From NCBI GenBank assembly GCA_000799755.1, contig JUHI01000027.1:1-64000 (forward strand): DNA of 64,000 bases. Reading direction: 5' to 3'. The translations under genes were made by a program, and so were the position numbers. A model generated the notes under the pieces. That model did no database searches. It was not told where the DNA came from and was given only the letters and a program-made list of their open reading frames with translations. Shown in pieces: positions 36,288-44,955 of this stretch; the first letter of the stretch is position 1, and every line of letters starts with the position of its first letter. The stretch comes from Martinezella tropici (GTDB lineage Bacteria; Pseudomonadota; Alphaproteobacteria; Rhizobiales; Rhizobiaceae).

Positions 36288-37118
36288 TCAGTCCTTCGCC
36301 GGCGAGCGATAAATCGTACCGTTGTAATCCTCGATCCGGCTGATCATCAGATCGTGGAGAGTGACGAATTCGGCGCCGACCTCCCCTTCCCCGAGGGTCA
36401 GGATCGTCAGGCCCAGAAGTGCTGCGCCCGGCTGTTCCGGCATCGAATGGTCATAGGTGAGGAAGCTCGATGCGGCGCACCAGATCATCCGCGTTTCCGG
36501 CAGGTCGAGCTGGACGGTGCGATGCATGTGGCCGGTGACGACGGCAGAGACGTCATGTCCGACGATCAGCCGGCGCAATCTCTCGCGGCCGTCATGCATC
36601 AGCGCCCAGGCGGGCCGGTCGGCCTCTTCCCAGTTGGTCAGGAACAGCGGCATATGGGTGAAGAGAACCGGGCGGCGCGATCCGCGGGTTGCCAGCGCCT
36701 CTTCGAGAGCCTGCCACTGGGCGCATTCCTCGGCCAGGCCAGTATCGATGATCTGGCTGTTGAGACCGATCAGGCGCCAGCCCGGCAGCTGGTCGGAATG
36801 CCAGTGTGTCGCACCATACTGTTCCTGCCACAGAGCCAGCCGCTTGCTGTTGCTCGGCTGGTGGCTGGCGCGGGAAATATCGCCGACATCGTGATTGCCG
36901 GGCAGAACAAGCCAGGCAGGCTGCAACGCGTCAAGCGCCAGACGACCAAACAGCAGGTCCTCCGGCTGTTCGGACCCGAGCAGCGTCAGATCGCCGAGAA
37001 TGACGACGAGATCGATATCGCTGCGGGCATTCACATGCGCGACGACCTTCTCCCAATTGGGGACGAAGACGGCATTGGTCGAGCCGATATGCGGATCGGA
37101 GAGGACGGCGATTTTCAT
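36288..37118 (-). CDS. Calcineurin-like metallophosphoesterase (GpdQ/cyclic-nucleotide phosphodiesterase type)
   Basis: 276 residues. All dimetal motifs are present: LSDPHIG (Asp-x-His), VVILGDLTLLG (Gly-Asp), LVLPGNHDVG (Gly-Asn-His-Asp), LFTHMPLF, and VTGHMHRTVQ. The family hydrolyses phosphodiesters such as glycerophosphodiesters or cAMP in the cytosol. With the upstream Ugp-like importer it could open an imported diester, and the PHP protein next door could then remove the remaining phosphate. Start at ATG 37118 (MKIAVLSD); the ribosome site is weak. Confidence 0.87.
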   Translation of the reverse strand: MKIAVLSDPHIGSTNAVFVPNWEKVVAHVNARSDIDLVVILGDLTLLGSEQPEDLLFGRLALDALQPAWLVLPGNHDVGDISRASHQPSNSKRLALWQEQYGATHWHSDQLPGWRLIGLNSQIIDTGLAEECAQWQALEEALATRGSRRPVLFTHMPLFLTNWEEADRPAWALMHDGRERLRRLIVGHDVSAVVTGHMHRTVQLDLPETRMIWCAASSFLTYDHSMPEQPGAALLGLTILTLGEGEVGAEFVTLHDLMISRIEDYNGTIYRSPAKD

Positions 37119-37184
37119 GGAAGACTGTCTTTCAGTAACAGTTAGGTAGAACGCCCGCAGAGGACGCGAACAAGGCATTCAACC

Positions 37185-37210
37185 GGCCGGCGAGCCTGAA
37201 CCCGCCGGCC
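37185..37210. repeat. GC-rich hairpin between binding-protein and phosphoesterase genes
   Basis: GGCCGGCG (37185-37192) pairs with CGCCGGCC (37203-37210), 10-base loop. On the operon strand no T-run follows, so a 3'-end stabiliser or partial terminator limiting downstream expression fits better than a full stop. Confidence 0.6.
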
Positions 37211-37242
37211 ATTTTTAGAGCGTTTGAGGATGATGGTGCGAA

Positions 37243-38514
37243 TTACTGCGCCGCCATCACGCCGGCGACATGCTCGCGGATCTTCGGCAGGGCGGCATCC
37301 GGGGTGATCTTGCCACGCTGCAGCTGGTCGAGGATCGGTGCCACGCCCTTCCAGACGCCGTCAGCGGTGTTGTTCGGATAGGCGAACCACGGCATGGCGG
37401 CATTCATCGATTTGAACACGGTCTGGAAATTCGGGTGCTGGGCGTAGAAGCCTTCGAGCGCCTTGGCGGCCTGGACGTTGACCGGCATGTAGCCGCTGGC
37501 CTTCGACACTTCGGCCTGAACCGCAGCGCTGGTCATGTATTTGATGAATTCCCAGGCGGCGATGCGCCTGGCGGCGTCCTTGGCAAGCACCATCAGCGCG
37601 TTGCCGCCGGCCGGCAGACCACCCCTCTGGGCGTCGATCAGTGGGAAGCGGACGGTGCGCATGGTGAAACGGTCGCCGATCGCGGTCTCGTAGGCGACGA
37701 GGTCGGAAGGCGATTCAACTACCATGCCGATCTTGCCGGCAAAGAACTGCTGCTGCGCCGGCTTCGGATCGGCATAGACAGACATGCCGGTCTTGACGGC
37801 TATGTCCTGGGTGATGCGCAGCGCCTCGAGCCCTGCCTTGTCGTCAAAGCCGATGCCGGTGGCCTTGGCGTTCAGCATCTGGTCGCCGGCGCCCATGACC
37901 ATCATCTGCCAGTACCAGTCGTCGCTGAGGCCACCGACCGAGAAGCCGATGCCCTGAACGCCGTCGCCGAGCTTGCTGATCTTGGCGGCCAGATCGATGA
38001 CGCCGTCCCAGGTGGTCGGGAACTGGTCAATATTGCCACCGGCCTTCTCGACAAGTTCCTTGTTGACGTAGAGCAGCGGCAGCGACGCGGTGAACGGCAT
38101 CGCATACTGTTCGCCGCCGACCTTGGCGAGGTCGAGAATGGCCGGCGCGTAATTGGCGGCCTGCCAGTCCTTGCCTTCCTTGGCGAGCATCGCGTCGAGC
38201 GACTGTGCTTCGCCGCGGTCCTTCATAATGCCGGCAATCGTCGGCAGCGAGGAATAGGAGGCGAGATAGACGTCGGGTGCCGAGCCGGTCATCATGCCGC
38301 GGATGACGCTCTGGTCGCCGGCGCTGTAGTTGGCGGCCGGTGCCTGATCGTTGATGACGATCTCCGGATGCGCCTTCTTGAAGCCATCGAGAATAGACTG
38401 CATGAACGGCAGCTGCGTGTGGTAGAAGTTCAGCGTGACGGAATCGGCTGCAAAAACCGGTGCGGTCGCGACCAGGGTCAAGGCTGCGGCCGTGAGGATG
38501 GCTTTCATTTTCAT
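37243..38514 (-). CDS. ABC transporter extracellular solute-binding protein (UgpB-like, family 1)
   Basis: 423 residues. Signal peptide MKMKAILTAAALTLVATAPV FA|A at about 1-23, then LNFYHTQLPFMQSILDGFKK and the family-1 core (GSAPDVYLASYSSLPTIAGI, FAGKIGMVVESPSDLVAYET, LPAGGNALMVLAKDAARRIA, AWEFIKYMTSAAVQAE). Binds the transported solute in the periplasm; UgpB relatives bind glycerol-3-phosphate, glycerophosphodiesters or sugars. AAAGGAAA precedes ATG 38514. Gene order ATPase-permease-permease-binding protein puts it last among the transporter genes. Confidence 0.9.
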   Translation of the reverse strand: MKMKAILTAAALTLVATAPVFAADSVTLNFYHTQLPFMQSILDGFKKAHPEIVINDQAPAANYSAGDQSVIRGMMTGSAPDVYLASYSSLPTIAGIMKDRGEAQSLDAMLAKEGKDWQAANYAPAILDLAKVGGEQYAMPFTASLPLLYVNKELVEKAGGNIDQFPTTWDGVIDLAAKISKLGDGVQGIGFSVGGLSDDWYWQMMVMGAGDQMLNAKATGIGFDDKAGLEALRITQDIAVKTGMSVYADPKPAQQQFFAGKIGMVVESPSDLVAYETAIGDRFTMRTVRFPLIDAQRGGLPAGGNALMVLAKDAARRIAAWEFIKYMTSAAVQAEVSKASGYMPVNVQAAKALEGFYAQHPNFQTVFKSMNAAMPWFAYPNNTADGVWKGVAPILDQLQRGKITPDAALPKIREHVAGVMAAQ

Positions 38515-38550
38515 GGTGTTTCCTTTGGAACGTGGATTGGTCTTGACTTT

Positions 38551-38582
38551 CGTCTCTGCCCGGTGGCCGCCGGGCAGAGACG
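38551..38582. repeat. 13-bp stem hairpin between permease and binding-protein genes
   Basis: CGTCTCTGCCCGG (38551-38563) pairs perfectly with CCGGGCAGAGACG (38570-38582), 6-base loop, directly after the permease stop. No T-run on the minus strand. It is well placed to protect mRNA ends or adjust the high expression usually needed for a binding protein. Confidence 0.65.
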
Positions 38583-38584
38583 GT

Positions 38585-39412
38585 TTATTTGACGCCGGTC
38601 ATCGTCACGCCCTGCACGAACCTGCGCTGGGCGGCGAGGAACAGCAGGATCAGCGGTGCGGTGACAAGCGTTGCGCAGGCCATCAAAGGCCCGAAACTGT
38701 CGCCGCCTTCCTGGCCCCGGAAGAACAGGAGGCCGAGGGTCGGCGGCGCCAGATCGATGGATCTGATCACGATCATCGGCCAGTAGAGATCGTTCCAATG
38801 AAAGGTGATCGAAAAGATCGAGAAGGCGGCAATGGCAGGGGTCATTGCCGGCAGGATGATGCGGATGACGATCTCCACCTCGCTCATGCCGTCGAGACGC
38901 GCCGCCAGCAGGATCTCGTCGGGGAATGAGCGGATGAACTGGTGGAACAGGAAGATCGCGAAGCCGGAGGTCAGATAGGGGATGACGACACCGGTATAGG
39001 TGTCGAGAAGCCCGAATTTTGCGAGCACGATGAAGATCGGCAGCGCCGTTGCCTGCGCCGGAACGGAAAGGCTCAAGAGCACGATCGCGAAAATCAGGCG
39101 ACGGCCACGAAAGTCGAATTTGGCCAGCGCATAGGCGCAGGTGACCGTTGTCAGGATCTGGAACAGCAGGATGCCGCCGGTCATGATCACGCCGTTCAGC
39201 ATGAAGCGCGGCAATGGGCTGTCGAACAGCGCGCGGCCGTAATTGTCTGCGATAGAAGTGAGGATCGGCGGGGCGTCATGCAGGCTCCCGAAAATCTGCC
39301 CCGGGGCCTGGGTAGAAGCCCGCCACATCCAGAAGAACGGATAGATCATCAGGAAGGCGCCGCCCAGCAGCACGGCATGTGCCAGGATCTGGCGGAGAGA
39401 GAAACGCGCCAT
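38585..39412 (-). CDS. ABC sugar/polyol-type permease (UgpE-like)
   Basis: 275 residues, six transmembrane segments (first LAHAVLLGGAFLMIYPFFWM). The EAA loop EILLAARLDGMSEVEIVIRI, ILPAMTPAIA contacts the ATPase. CUT1-family inner-membrane subunit pairing with the 39412-40332 permease. Its ATG overlaps the preceding stop by one base (TGATG), so translation is coupled. Confidence 0.92.
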   Translation of the reverse strand: MARFSLRQILAHAVLLGGAFLMIYPFFWMWRASTQAPGQIFGSLHDAPPILTSIADNYGRALFDSPLPRFMLNGVIMTGGILLFQILTTVTCAYALAKFDFRGRRLIFAIVLLSLSVPAQATALPIFIVLAKFGLLDTYTGVVIPYLTSGFAIFLFHQFIRSFPDEILLAARLDGMSEVEIVIRIILPAMTPAIAAFSIFSITFHWNDLYWPMIVIRSIDLAPPTLGLLFFRGQEGGDSFGPLMACATLVTAPLILLFLAAQRRFVQGVTMTGVK

Positions 39413-40332
39413 CAGAAATGCGCCCTTTGATTGCCGAGCGCCACCTGGATCAGCGAAAATGTGCCAATCAGCATCAGGTAGACGACGGTCAGCGCACTGC
39501 CGTAGCCGGCCTTGAGCCCGGTGAAAGTGTCGGTATTGATCTTGTGCAGCAGCATTTCAGTGGCGCCATAGGGACCGCCATTGGTGAGCACCGCCACCGT
39601 ATCGAAGACCTGAAAGGCCTGGATGCAGCTCAGCACGAAGACGACGATCGTCGTCGGCGCGAGAAGCGGCCAGGTGAGATAACGCAGCCGATCCCAGAAC
39701 CCGTCCATGCCGTCGAGCGCCGATGCGTCCTTCAGCTCGCCGGAAATGAGTGTCAGACCGGCGAGGAAGAGGATCAGGTTGAAGCCGATCAGGTGCCAGA
39801 TGCCGATGATTGCAAGCCCGATCAGTGCCAGCGTTCCGTCGGCGAAGAAATCGATCGGCGGCAGGCGGAGCGCCGTGAACAGACTTGCCAAGGGTCCGAT
39901 ATGCCCGTTCAGCAAATAGCTCCAGACGATCGACATCGCCGTCAGCGTGGACGTGACCGGCAGAAAATAGACGATCTCGTAGAAGCGTCGCGAACGGCGG
40001 CGACCATCGAGCAGCACGGCAAGACAAACTGCACCGAAGACCGAGACCGGCACGACGATTGCCGTATAGATCGCACTGTTGCGCAGCGCGCTCCAGAAGA
40101 ACGGATCCGCGAGCATATGCGTGTAATTGCCCAGCCCCACGAAGTTCAGCGTGATGCGCCCCAGGCGGTAATCGGTCAGGCTGATCAGCGCGACGATGAA
40201 GACCGGCGCCACCACCGTCGCGACCAGGAGAATGAATGCCGGCGCGGAGAACGCGCGGGCAAGCGACGCATGGCTCCATTCGGCGGTCCGCATGGCGCCT
40301 GCGTTCAACTTGGCATCAGACCGTATGTTCAC
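39412..40332 (-). CDS. ABC sugar/polyol-type permease (UgpA-like)
   Basis: 306 residues, six transmembrane segments (FSAPAFILLVATVVAPVFIV first), EAA loop ELKDASALDGMDGFWDRLRY, LTWPLLAPT. Start chosen at GTG 40332 because GGAGGA lies 5 bases upstream; a longer frame to 40395 overlaps the ATPase more. The ATPase stop at 40316 lies inside it, so the two are translationally coupled. Confidence 0.9.
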   Translation of the reverse strand: MNIRSDAKLNAGAMRTAEWSHASLARAFSAPAFILLVATVVAPVFIVALISLTDYRLGRITLNFVGLGNYTHMLADPFFWSALRNSAIYTAIVVPVSVFGAVCLAVLLDGRRRSRRFYEIVYFLPVTSTLTAMSIVWSYLLNGHIGPLASLFTALRLPPIDFFADGTLALIGLAIIGIWHLIGFNLILFLAGLTLISGELKDASALDGMDGFWDRLRYLTWPLLAPTTIVVFVLSCIQAFQVFDTVAVLTNGGPYGATEMLLHKINTDTFTGLKAGYGSALTVVYLMLIGTFSLIQVALGNQRAHF

Positions 40333-41509
40333 GACGGTCCTCCTGTGCCAAAGCCGCCTGCATTTCCGTGGCCCAGACACGCCGACCGGCGGCATCGAAA
40401 ACGAGCGCCGCCCCCTCGGGGATCTTCAGCGCGATCCTTTCACCAACATTCCGGCCCTGGCTCAGACGGGCAAAACTCTCCGGCCGCAGCTGCACGCGCA
40501 CGCTGCCTGCGCCGATCTCCTCACCGTTGCAGCGGATGCCGACCTCGTTGCCGGTGAACTCGACCTGTTCCACCGGCAGAGAAAAGTCGCCGGCGCCGGC
40601 ATCCGTCGGGTGCAGTCGTTCCGGCCTGACGGCCAGCTGGTAGGTCCCGTCAGCGATGCCTTGCAGCATCAACCCCAGCGGCCGACCATTCACGAATACG
40701 GCGCCCCCTCTGATCGTTGCCAGCATTTCGTTGATCGCAGACGTGCCGACGAACCTTGCCACGGAAAGATAGTCCGGCCGGTCATAGATCTCTTCCGGTG
40801 CGGCGCATTGCCTGATCTCTCCGCCCTCCATGACGGCGATCCGGTCCGACATCGCCATGGCCTCGGTCTGGTCGTGGGTGACGTAAATGAAGGTAATGCC
40901 GGTGCGCCGGTGCAGATCGACGATCTCCTCACGCAGCTGCTGGCGCAGTTTAGCATCGAGATTGGAGAGCGGCTCATCCATCAGGAAGACGGCAGGATGC
41001 CGGACCATGGCCCGGCCGACGGCGACGCGCTGCCGCTGACCGCCGGACAGTTGTGCCGGCTTGCGGTCCATGAGCGCCTCAAGGCCAAGCTGCTCCGCCA
41101 CCGTTGCAACCTCTTTGGCGATTTCGCTGCGGACGCCACGCACTTTCGACGAAAGGATCGCGGCGCCCGGCAGGCGCTGCCGGAATGAGAGGCGGGACAT
41201 TTCCAACGGCACCGCGATATTGGCCCGGACCGTCATGTGCGGGTAAAGCGCATAAGACTGGAAGACCATGGCGATATCGCGGACCTTCGGCGGCAACGGT
41301 GCGACGTCACGATCACCGATCAGGATGCGGCCGCCGGTGCAGGGCTCGAAGCCAGCAAGCAGACGCAGCAACGTCGACTTCCCACAGCCGGAAGGCCCAA
41401 GAAGCGTCAGAAATTCGCCCTCACGGATGTGAAGGTTAATGCGCTTGAGGACCTGGGTACGGTCGAACCGCTTTTCCAGGTCCATGATATCGATGGAATG
41501 ACCTGCCAT
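40316..41509 (-). CDS. ABC transporter ATPase (UgpC/MalK-like)
   Basis: 397 residues. Walker A LLGPSGCGKSTLLRLLAG, Q-loop VFQSYALYPHM, signature LSGGQRQRVAVGRAM, Walker B VFLMDEPLSNLDAKL, H-loop YVTHDQTEAM, and a C-terminal TOBE/OB region (YQLAVRPERLHPTDAGAGDF). A 25-30 residue insertion between Q-loop and signature (SFRQRLPGAAILSSKVRGVR) is longer than usual. Energises the CUT1-type importer. Start at ATG 41509 (MAGHSIDI) is uncertain; GTG 41536 is possible. First gene of the operon, divergent from the TetR gene. Confidence 0.9.
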   Translation of the reverse strand: MAGHSIDIMDLEKRFDRTQVLKRINLHIREGEFLTLLGPSGCGKSTLLRLLAGFEPCTGGRILIGDRDVAPLPPKVRDIAMVFQSYALYPHMTVRANIAVPLEMSRLSFRQRLPGAAILSSKVRGVRSEIAKEVATVAEQLGLEALMDRKPAQLSGGQRQRVAVGRAMVRHPAVFLMDEPLSNLDAKLRQQLREEIVDLHRRTGITFIYVTHDQTEAMAMSDRIAVMEGGEIRQCAAPEEIYDRPDYLSVARFVGTSAINEMLATIRGGAVFVNGRPLGLMLQGIADGTYQLAVRPERLHPTDAGAGDFSLPVEQVEFTGNEVGIRCNGEEIGAGSVRVQLRPESFARLSQGRNVGERIALKIPEGAALVFDAAGRRVWATEMQAALAQEDRREHTV

Positions 41510-41892
41510 ATCCGCTACTGCTCTATTTGCGGCCACCCCACCCGGAGGTTAGCGCCCAATTCCGTTTTGCGCGCTGACCGGTGTCAGGCGAAGTCAAACC
41601 GGTCGATGCATCTCGACACCCTGGCCGGTTCATGTCGTCAACGCGCCATCCTCTATGGGCCTTTCTTGACGTTCGGATGACACTCGCAACATAATTGACG
41701 ATTTTTTATCTTTATTTTATATGAGGATAGGCTCTATAAATAACGTATGAGTTACTTTAAAACGCCCCTAAGCTATTGACGTAGGCCGCAAAAACACCCT
41801 ATCGAATGATGGCGATGAACAAGCCGAAGCAGGCGCGACCTGGATGATGGCGCAAGCAAAATGCATACGCATTGACGGGAGCGAGAGGCGTC
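41510..41892. promoter_or_regulatory. Divergent control region between ABC operon and TetR gene
   Basis: About 380 bases, AT-rich at 41690-41760. A dyad GTCGA-TGCATC-TCGAC (41602-41617), inside AACCGG/CCGGTT arms (41597-41630), is a candidate TetR operator; AT-rich promoter sequence lies nearby. Assigned by eye only. Confidence 0.4.
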
Positions 41893-42567
41893 TTGACGGA
41901 AGAGAAGAGTGCGGAAGCACGCAAACAGCCTCGGCGCAGACACCCGCGCAGGCCCGATCTTTCACAAACGCGTATCCTTGATGCCGCTGTTGTGGAATTT
42001 GCGGCGAACGGGCTGACAGGAACCCGCGTTGAAGCCATCGCCGAGCGGGCCGAGATCAACAAGCGGATGATCTACCAGTACTTCGGCAACAAGGAACTGC
42101 TCTATCAGGCCGTCATCGAGAAGGTCTATCGCGATGTCTGGGATGCCGAGGCGGCACTGAACCTTGACCAGCTCCCTCCCCGCGAAGCGCTGATCGCATT
42201 GGTGACATTCGTCTGGAACTATTATCTCAAACACCCGGAATTCATCACCATTCTGAATTCCGAAAACCAGTTGAAGGCCGTGCATTTTCGAAAGTCCCGC
42301 ATTCTGAGGGACGGCGCCGCCAACTCGCGGCCGCTTGTCGATGACATTCTGCGGCGCGGAGAGGCGGACGGCACATTTCGGGTTGGGATCGACCCAATTC
42401 AGCTCGGCCTGACAATTACGTCAATTTGCTACTATTATTTCACCAACCATGCGACGAGCTCTATCGTCTATGGCAAGCGCATGATGACACGAGCTGCGCT
42501 GGAACAACGTCTTGCGTTCAATATTCAGACAATTCTGGCTATCGTCGCACCCTATCACCATGTTTGA
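41893..42567 (+). CDS. TetR/AcrR-family transcriptional regulator
   Basis: 224 residues. HTH at about 25-70: TRILDAAVVEFAANGLTGTR, VEAIAERAEINKRMIYQYFG, NKELLYQAVIEKVY. The helical ligand domain carries a TetR_C-type segment (LPPREALIALVTFVWNYYLK, HPEFITILNSENQLKAVHF), similar to RutR-like regulators. TTG 41893 with GAGAGG upstream is preferred; GTG or ATG further up (41872) is possible. Its divergent placement suggests it represses the ABC/phosphoesterase operon until the solute or a product binds. Confidence 0.85.
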   Translation: MTEEKSAEARKQPRRRHPRRPDLSQTRILDAAVVEFAANGLTGTRVEAIAERAEINKRMIYQYFGNKELLYQAVIEKVYRDVWDAEAALNLDQLPPREALIALVTFVWNYYLKHPEFITILNSENQLKAVHFRKSRILRDGAANSRPLVDDILRRGEADGTFRVGIDPIQLGLTITSICYYYFTNHATSSIVYGKRMMTRAALEQRLAFNIQTILAIVAPYHHV

Positions 42568-42693
42568 ACTGACGGTGACCTTGAGGCCATGGCCTGATGG
42601 GATTCGAACCGCTGACCACGCCCTTGCCCCTAGCTGAAATCCCGCGTCTTCAGCCTAATCGCATCGAGATGCGGATACTCGCCTGGCGTCGGG

Positions 42694-43095
42694 CTAGATA
42701 GCTCGCTTTGTCTTGGCATCTTCAGCTGGACAATAGGGCACGAGTTCTGGAAGGCATTGCTGGCTATCGCGGAACTTGTTGCCCCAGTCGCGCAGGTTTG
42801 CCAGGATCGGAGCGACTGATCGTGCAAGGTCGGTCGCCTCGTATTCGACCCGCGGAGGCACCTCGGGGAACACGCGACGCGTCACCAGACCATCTGCTTC
42901 AAGCTCACGCAGTTGTAGCGTGAGGACGCGCTGCGTGGCGTCCGGGATCAGTCGGCTCAACTCCATGAATCGCTTCTTACCCAAAAGCAGATTGACCAAG
43001 ATCGTCGGCTTCCACAATCCGCCGATGACCGACATTGTCAGTTCCGCCGCACATCCGCTTTTTGGCTCCAGCCGCTTCGGTCTCACTACGGGCAC
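42694..43095 (-). CDS. HxlR-family helix-turn-helix regulator
   Basis: 133 residues. SGCAAELTMSVIGGLWKPTI (with the conserved Cys and Gly-x-Trp-Lys), LLLGKKRFMELSRLIPDATQ, RVLTLQLRELEADGLVTRRV and PPRVEYEATDLARSVAPIL form the winged HTH of HxlR proteins, many of which sense aldehydes, quinones or disulfide stress via that N-terminal Cys. GTG start at 43095. Divergent from the YhdH-like reductase gene (114-base gap), its probable target. Confidence 0.9.
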   Translation of the reverse strand: MPVVRPKRLEPKSGCAAELTMSVIGGLWKPTILVNLLLGKKRFMELSRLIPDATQRVLTLQLRELEADGLVTRRVFPEVPPRVEYEATDLARSVAPILANLRDWGNKFRDSQQCLPELVPYCPAEDAKTKRAI

Positions 43096-43209
43096 CCCTT
43101 CGAACCTTACTTACAGCGATGATAGTATAGGCGGTAAATGTGCATTCTTTCAATGATTTCCGCCTGCGCTTAAATGGCAATCAAAAGTTCCAAGAGCAAG
43201 GAAACATTG

Positions 43210-44193
43210 ATGACCTTCCAGGCAATTGTCGCGAGGCAGAGCAACGACGGCGTGACCGCCGCGGTGGAGTTGGTACAGGACGAATTCCTGACCGCGGGCG
43301 ATGTAACAGTCTCGGTCGAATGGTCGACCGTGAACTACAAGGACGCGATCGCGCTCGCGGGCCAGAAGATCATCCAGACCTTCCCGTCGATCCCTGGCAT
43401 CGATTTCGCTGGTACTGTTGAGAGTTCGGCCGATCCACGTTTCGCGAGGGGAGACCAGGTCGTCGCCACCGGCTGGGCTTTGAGCCAGACGCACAACGGC
43501 GGCTTTGCACAAAAGGCGAAAGTGCCTGCCGACTGGCTGGTGAAACTCCCTCCTTCGATCTCGACGCGCCATGCAATGGCGATCGGGACAGCAGGGTTCA
43601 CGGCCATGCTGAGCGTGCTTGCACTTGAGCATGGCGGCATTTCACCGGACCGGGGTGAGATCCTCGTTACCGGAGCGTCGGGGGGCGTCGGTTCCATCGC
43701 GATCGCCATTCTGTCGAAGCTCGGCTATGGCGTCGGCGCTTCGACGGGGAAGTCGAGCGAGGGTCCTTACCTGAAGGATCTCGGCGCCACCTCTCTCATC
43801 GATAGAGCGACGCTCTTCGCTGAGGGACCGCCGATCTCCGCGGAACGATGGGCGGGTGCCGTCGACGTCGTCGGCGGACGCGCGCTCGCCAACATCCTCG
43901 CCCAAACTACCTATGGCGGTGTCGTCACCACTTGCGGCTTCGTCGGCGGAAGGGATCTTCCAGCGTCCGTGTTGCCATTCATTCTTCGCGGCGTGACGCT
44001 GGCCGGCATTGACTCCGTAAATGCCCCTCGGCCCGTCCGTGAACAGGCATGGCAGCGTCTGGCGACGGATCTCGATCTGGAGAAGCTGGCATCCACAGTG
44101 TCCGAGGTCGGTCTCGGCGATGTGACGAAGGTAGTTGGCGAGATGCTGGCTGGCCGAATCCGTGGGCGAACCCTCGTCGATGTAAACCGATAG
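43210..44193 (+). CDS. YhdH/AcuI-type NADPH-dependent MDR oxidoreductase
   Basis: 327 residues, zinc-free medium-chain reductase. N-terminal catalytic domain STVNYKDAIALAG and IPGIDFAGTVESSADPRFAR; NADPH site LVTGASGGVGSIAIAILSKL and ASTGKSSE; C-terminal DVVGGRALANILAQTTYGGV, VTTCGFVGGRDLPASVLPF. Family members reduce acrylyl-CoA or quinone-like enones. AAGGAAA lies 7 bases before ATG 43210. With the HxlR regulator it suggests detoxification of reactive electrophiles. Confidence 0.9.
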   Translation: MTFQAIVARQSNDGVTAAVELVQDEFLTAGDVTVSVEWSTVNYKDAIALAGQKIIQTFPSIPGIDFAGTVESSADPRFARGDQVVATGWALSQTHNGGFAQKAKVPADWLVKLPPSISTRHAMAIGTAGFTAMLSVLALEHGGISPDRGEILVTGASGGVGSIAIAILSKLGYGVGASTGKSSEGPYLKDLGATSLIDRATLFAEGPPISAERWAGAVDVVGGRALANILAQTTYGGVVTTCGFVGGRDLPASVLPFILRGVTLAGIDSVNAPRPVREQAWQRLATDLDLEKLASTVSEVGLGDVTKVVGEMLAGRIRGRTLVDVNR

Positions 44194-44307
44194 TACGGCC
44201 CGGCAACCGAACCTTGAAAACGCGCGCAACTGCGTCTGGCTCTCTTAAGGAGCCAGGCGAAGCCGTGGTGCGCCTATGAACTTGAACAACTGGAATGGAG
44301 AATTCGA

Positions 44308-44955
44308 ATGAGTGCAAGACCAGGAACGGCTCTCATCACCGGGGCTTCCGGTGGGATCGGCGCGGTGTACGCGGATCGGCTGGCGAAACGGGGATACGAT
44401 CTCGTCCTCGTCGCTCGCGATCGTGCAAGGATGGAAGCTGTTTCCGATCGGCTAAAGGGGGTCGGGTCGAAGATCGAAATCCTCGTCGCCGACCTTACGA
44501 AGGAGAACGATCTCTCCGCGGTCGAGGCCAGACTCGGGATGGGCGACATATCGCTGCTTGTCAACAACGCGGGAATGTCGCTGAAGGGCAGCCTGCTGGA
44601 GAACGGCGGGGCGGAGATCTCGAAGATCATCGCCCTCAATATCACGGCGCCTGCGAGACTGGCTGCGACGGCGGCCAAGGCCTTCGTCAAGACGGGCCAA
44701 GGGGCAGTGATCAATATCTCGTCCGTGCTGGCCCTTGCCCCGGAGCGCTACGACGGCGTCTACAGTGGCTCGAAGTCGTTCCTGCTGAACCTCAGTCAGT
44801 CGATGACGGCTCACTATTCTGGCCAAGGCCTTTATACGCAAGCCGTCCTGCCTGGAGCGACGAGGACGGAACTCTGGGAGCGTTCGGGCAAGGACATCGA
44901 CTCATTCCCAATCGAAATGGGGTCGGAACAAGAGCAGTGCGGTATCGTACGCTAA
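44308..44955 (+). pseudogene. SDR-family oxidoreductase truncated at a Tn3-family end
   Basis: The SDR sequence is good up to 44918: TGASGGIGAVYADRLAKRGY, VNNAGM, NISSVLALAPERYDGVYSGS (Ser and Tyr-x3-Lys), QAVLPGATRTELWERSGKDI. After DSFPIEM the frame enters the transposon repeat and adds GSEQEQCGIVR. About 45-50 normal C-terminal residues are missing. The catalytic residues remain, so a defective protein may still be made. GGAATGGAG precedes the start. Confidence 0.8.

Noticed and set aside
39379..41188. Long plus-strand frames opposite the ABC operon (also 35640-37145 and 37270-38592)
   Set aside because: High-GC antisense shadows of clearly recognised ABC, phosphatase and phosphoesterase genes; low-complexity Arg/Gln/Asp/His content.
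42590..42625. GGTTCGAATCCCATCA-like T-loop sequence on the minus strand, resembling a tRNA 3' end
   Set aside because: The flanking bases do not form a 5-bp T-stem and no anticodon or D-arm lies upstream; at most an old fragment.
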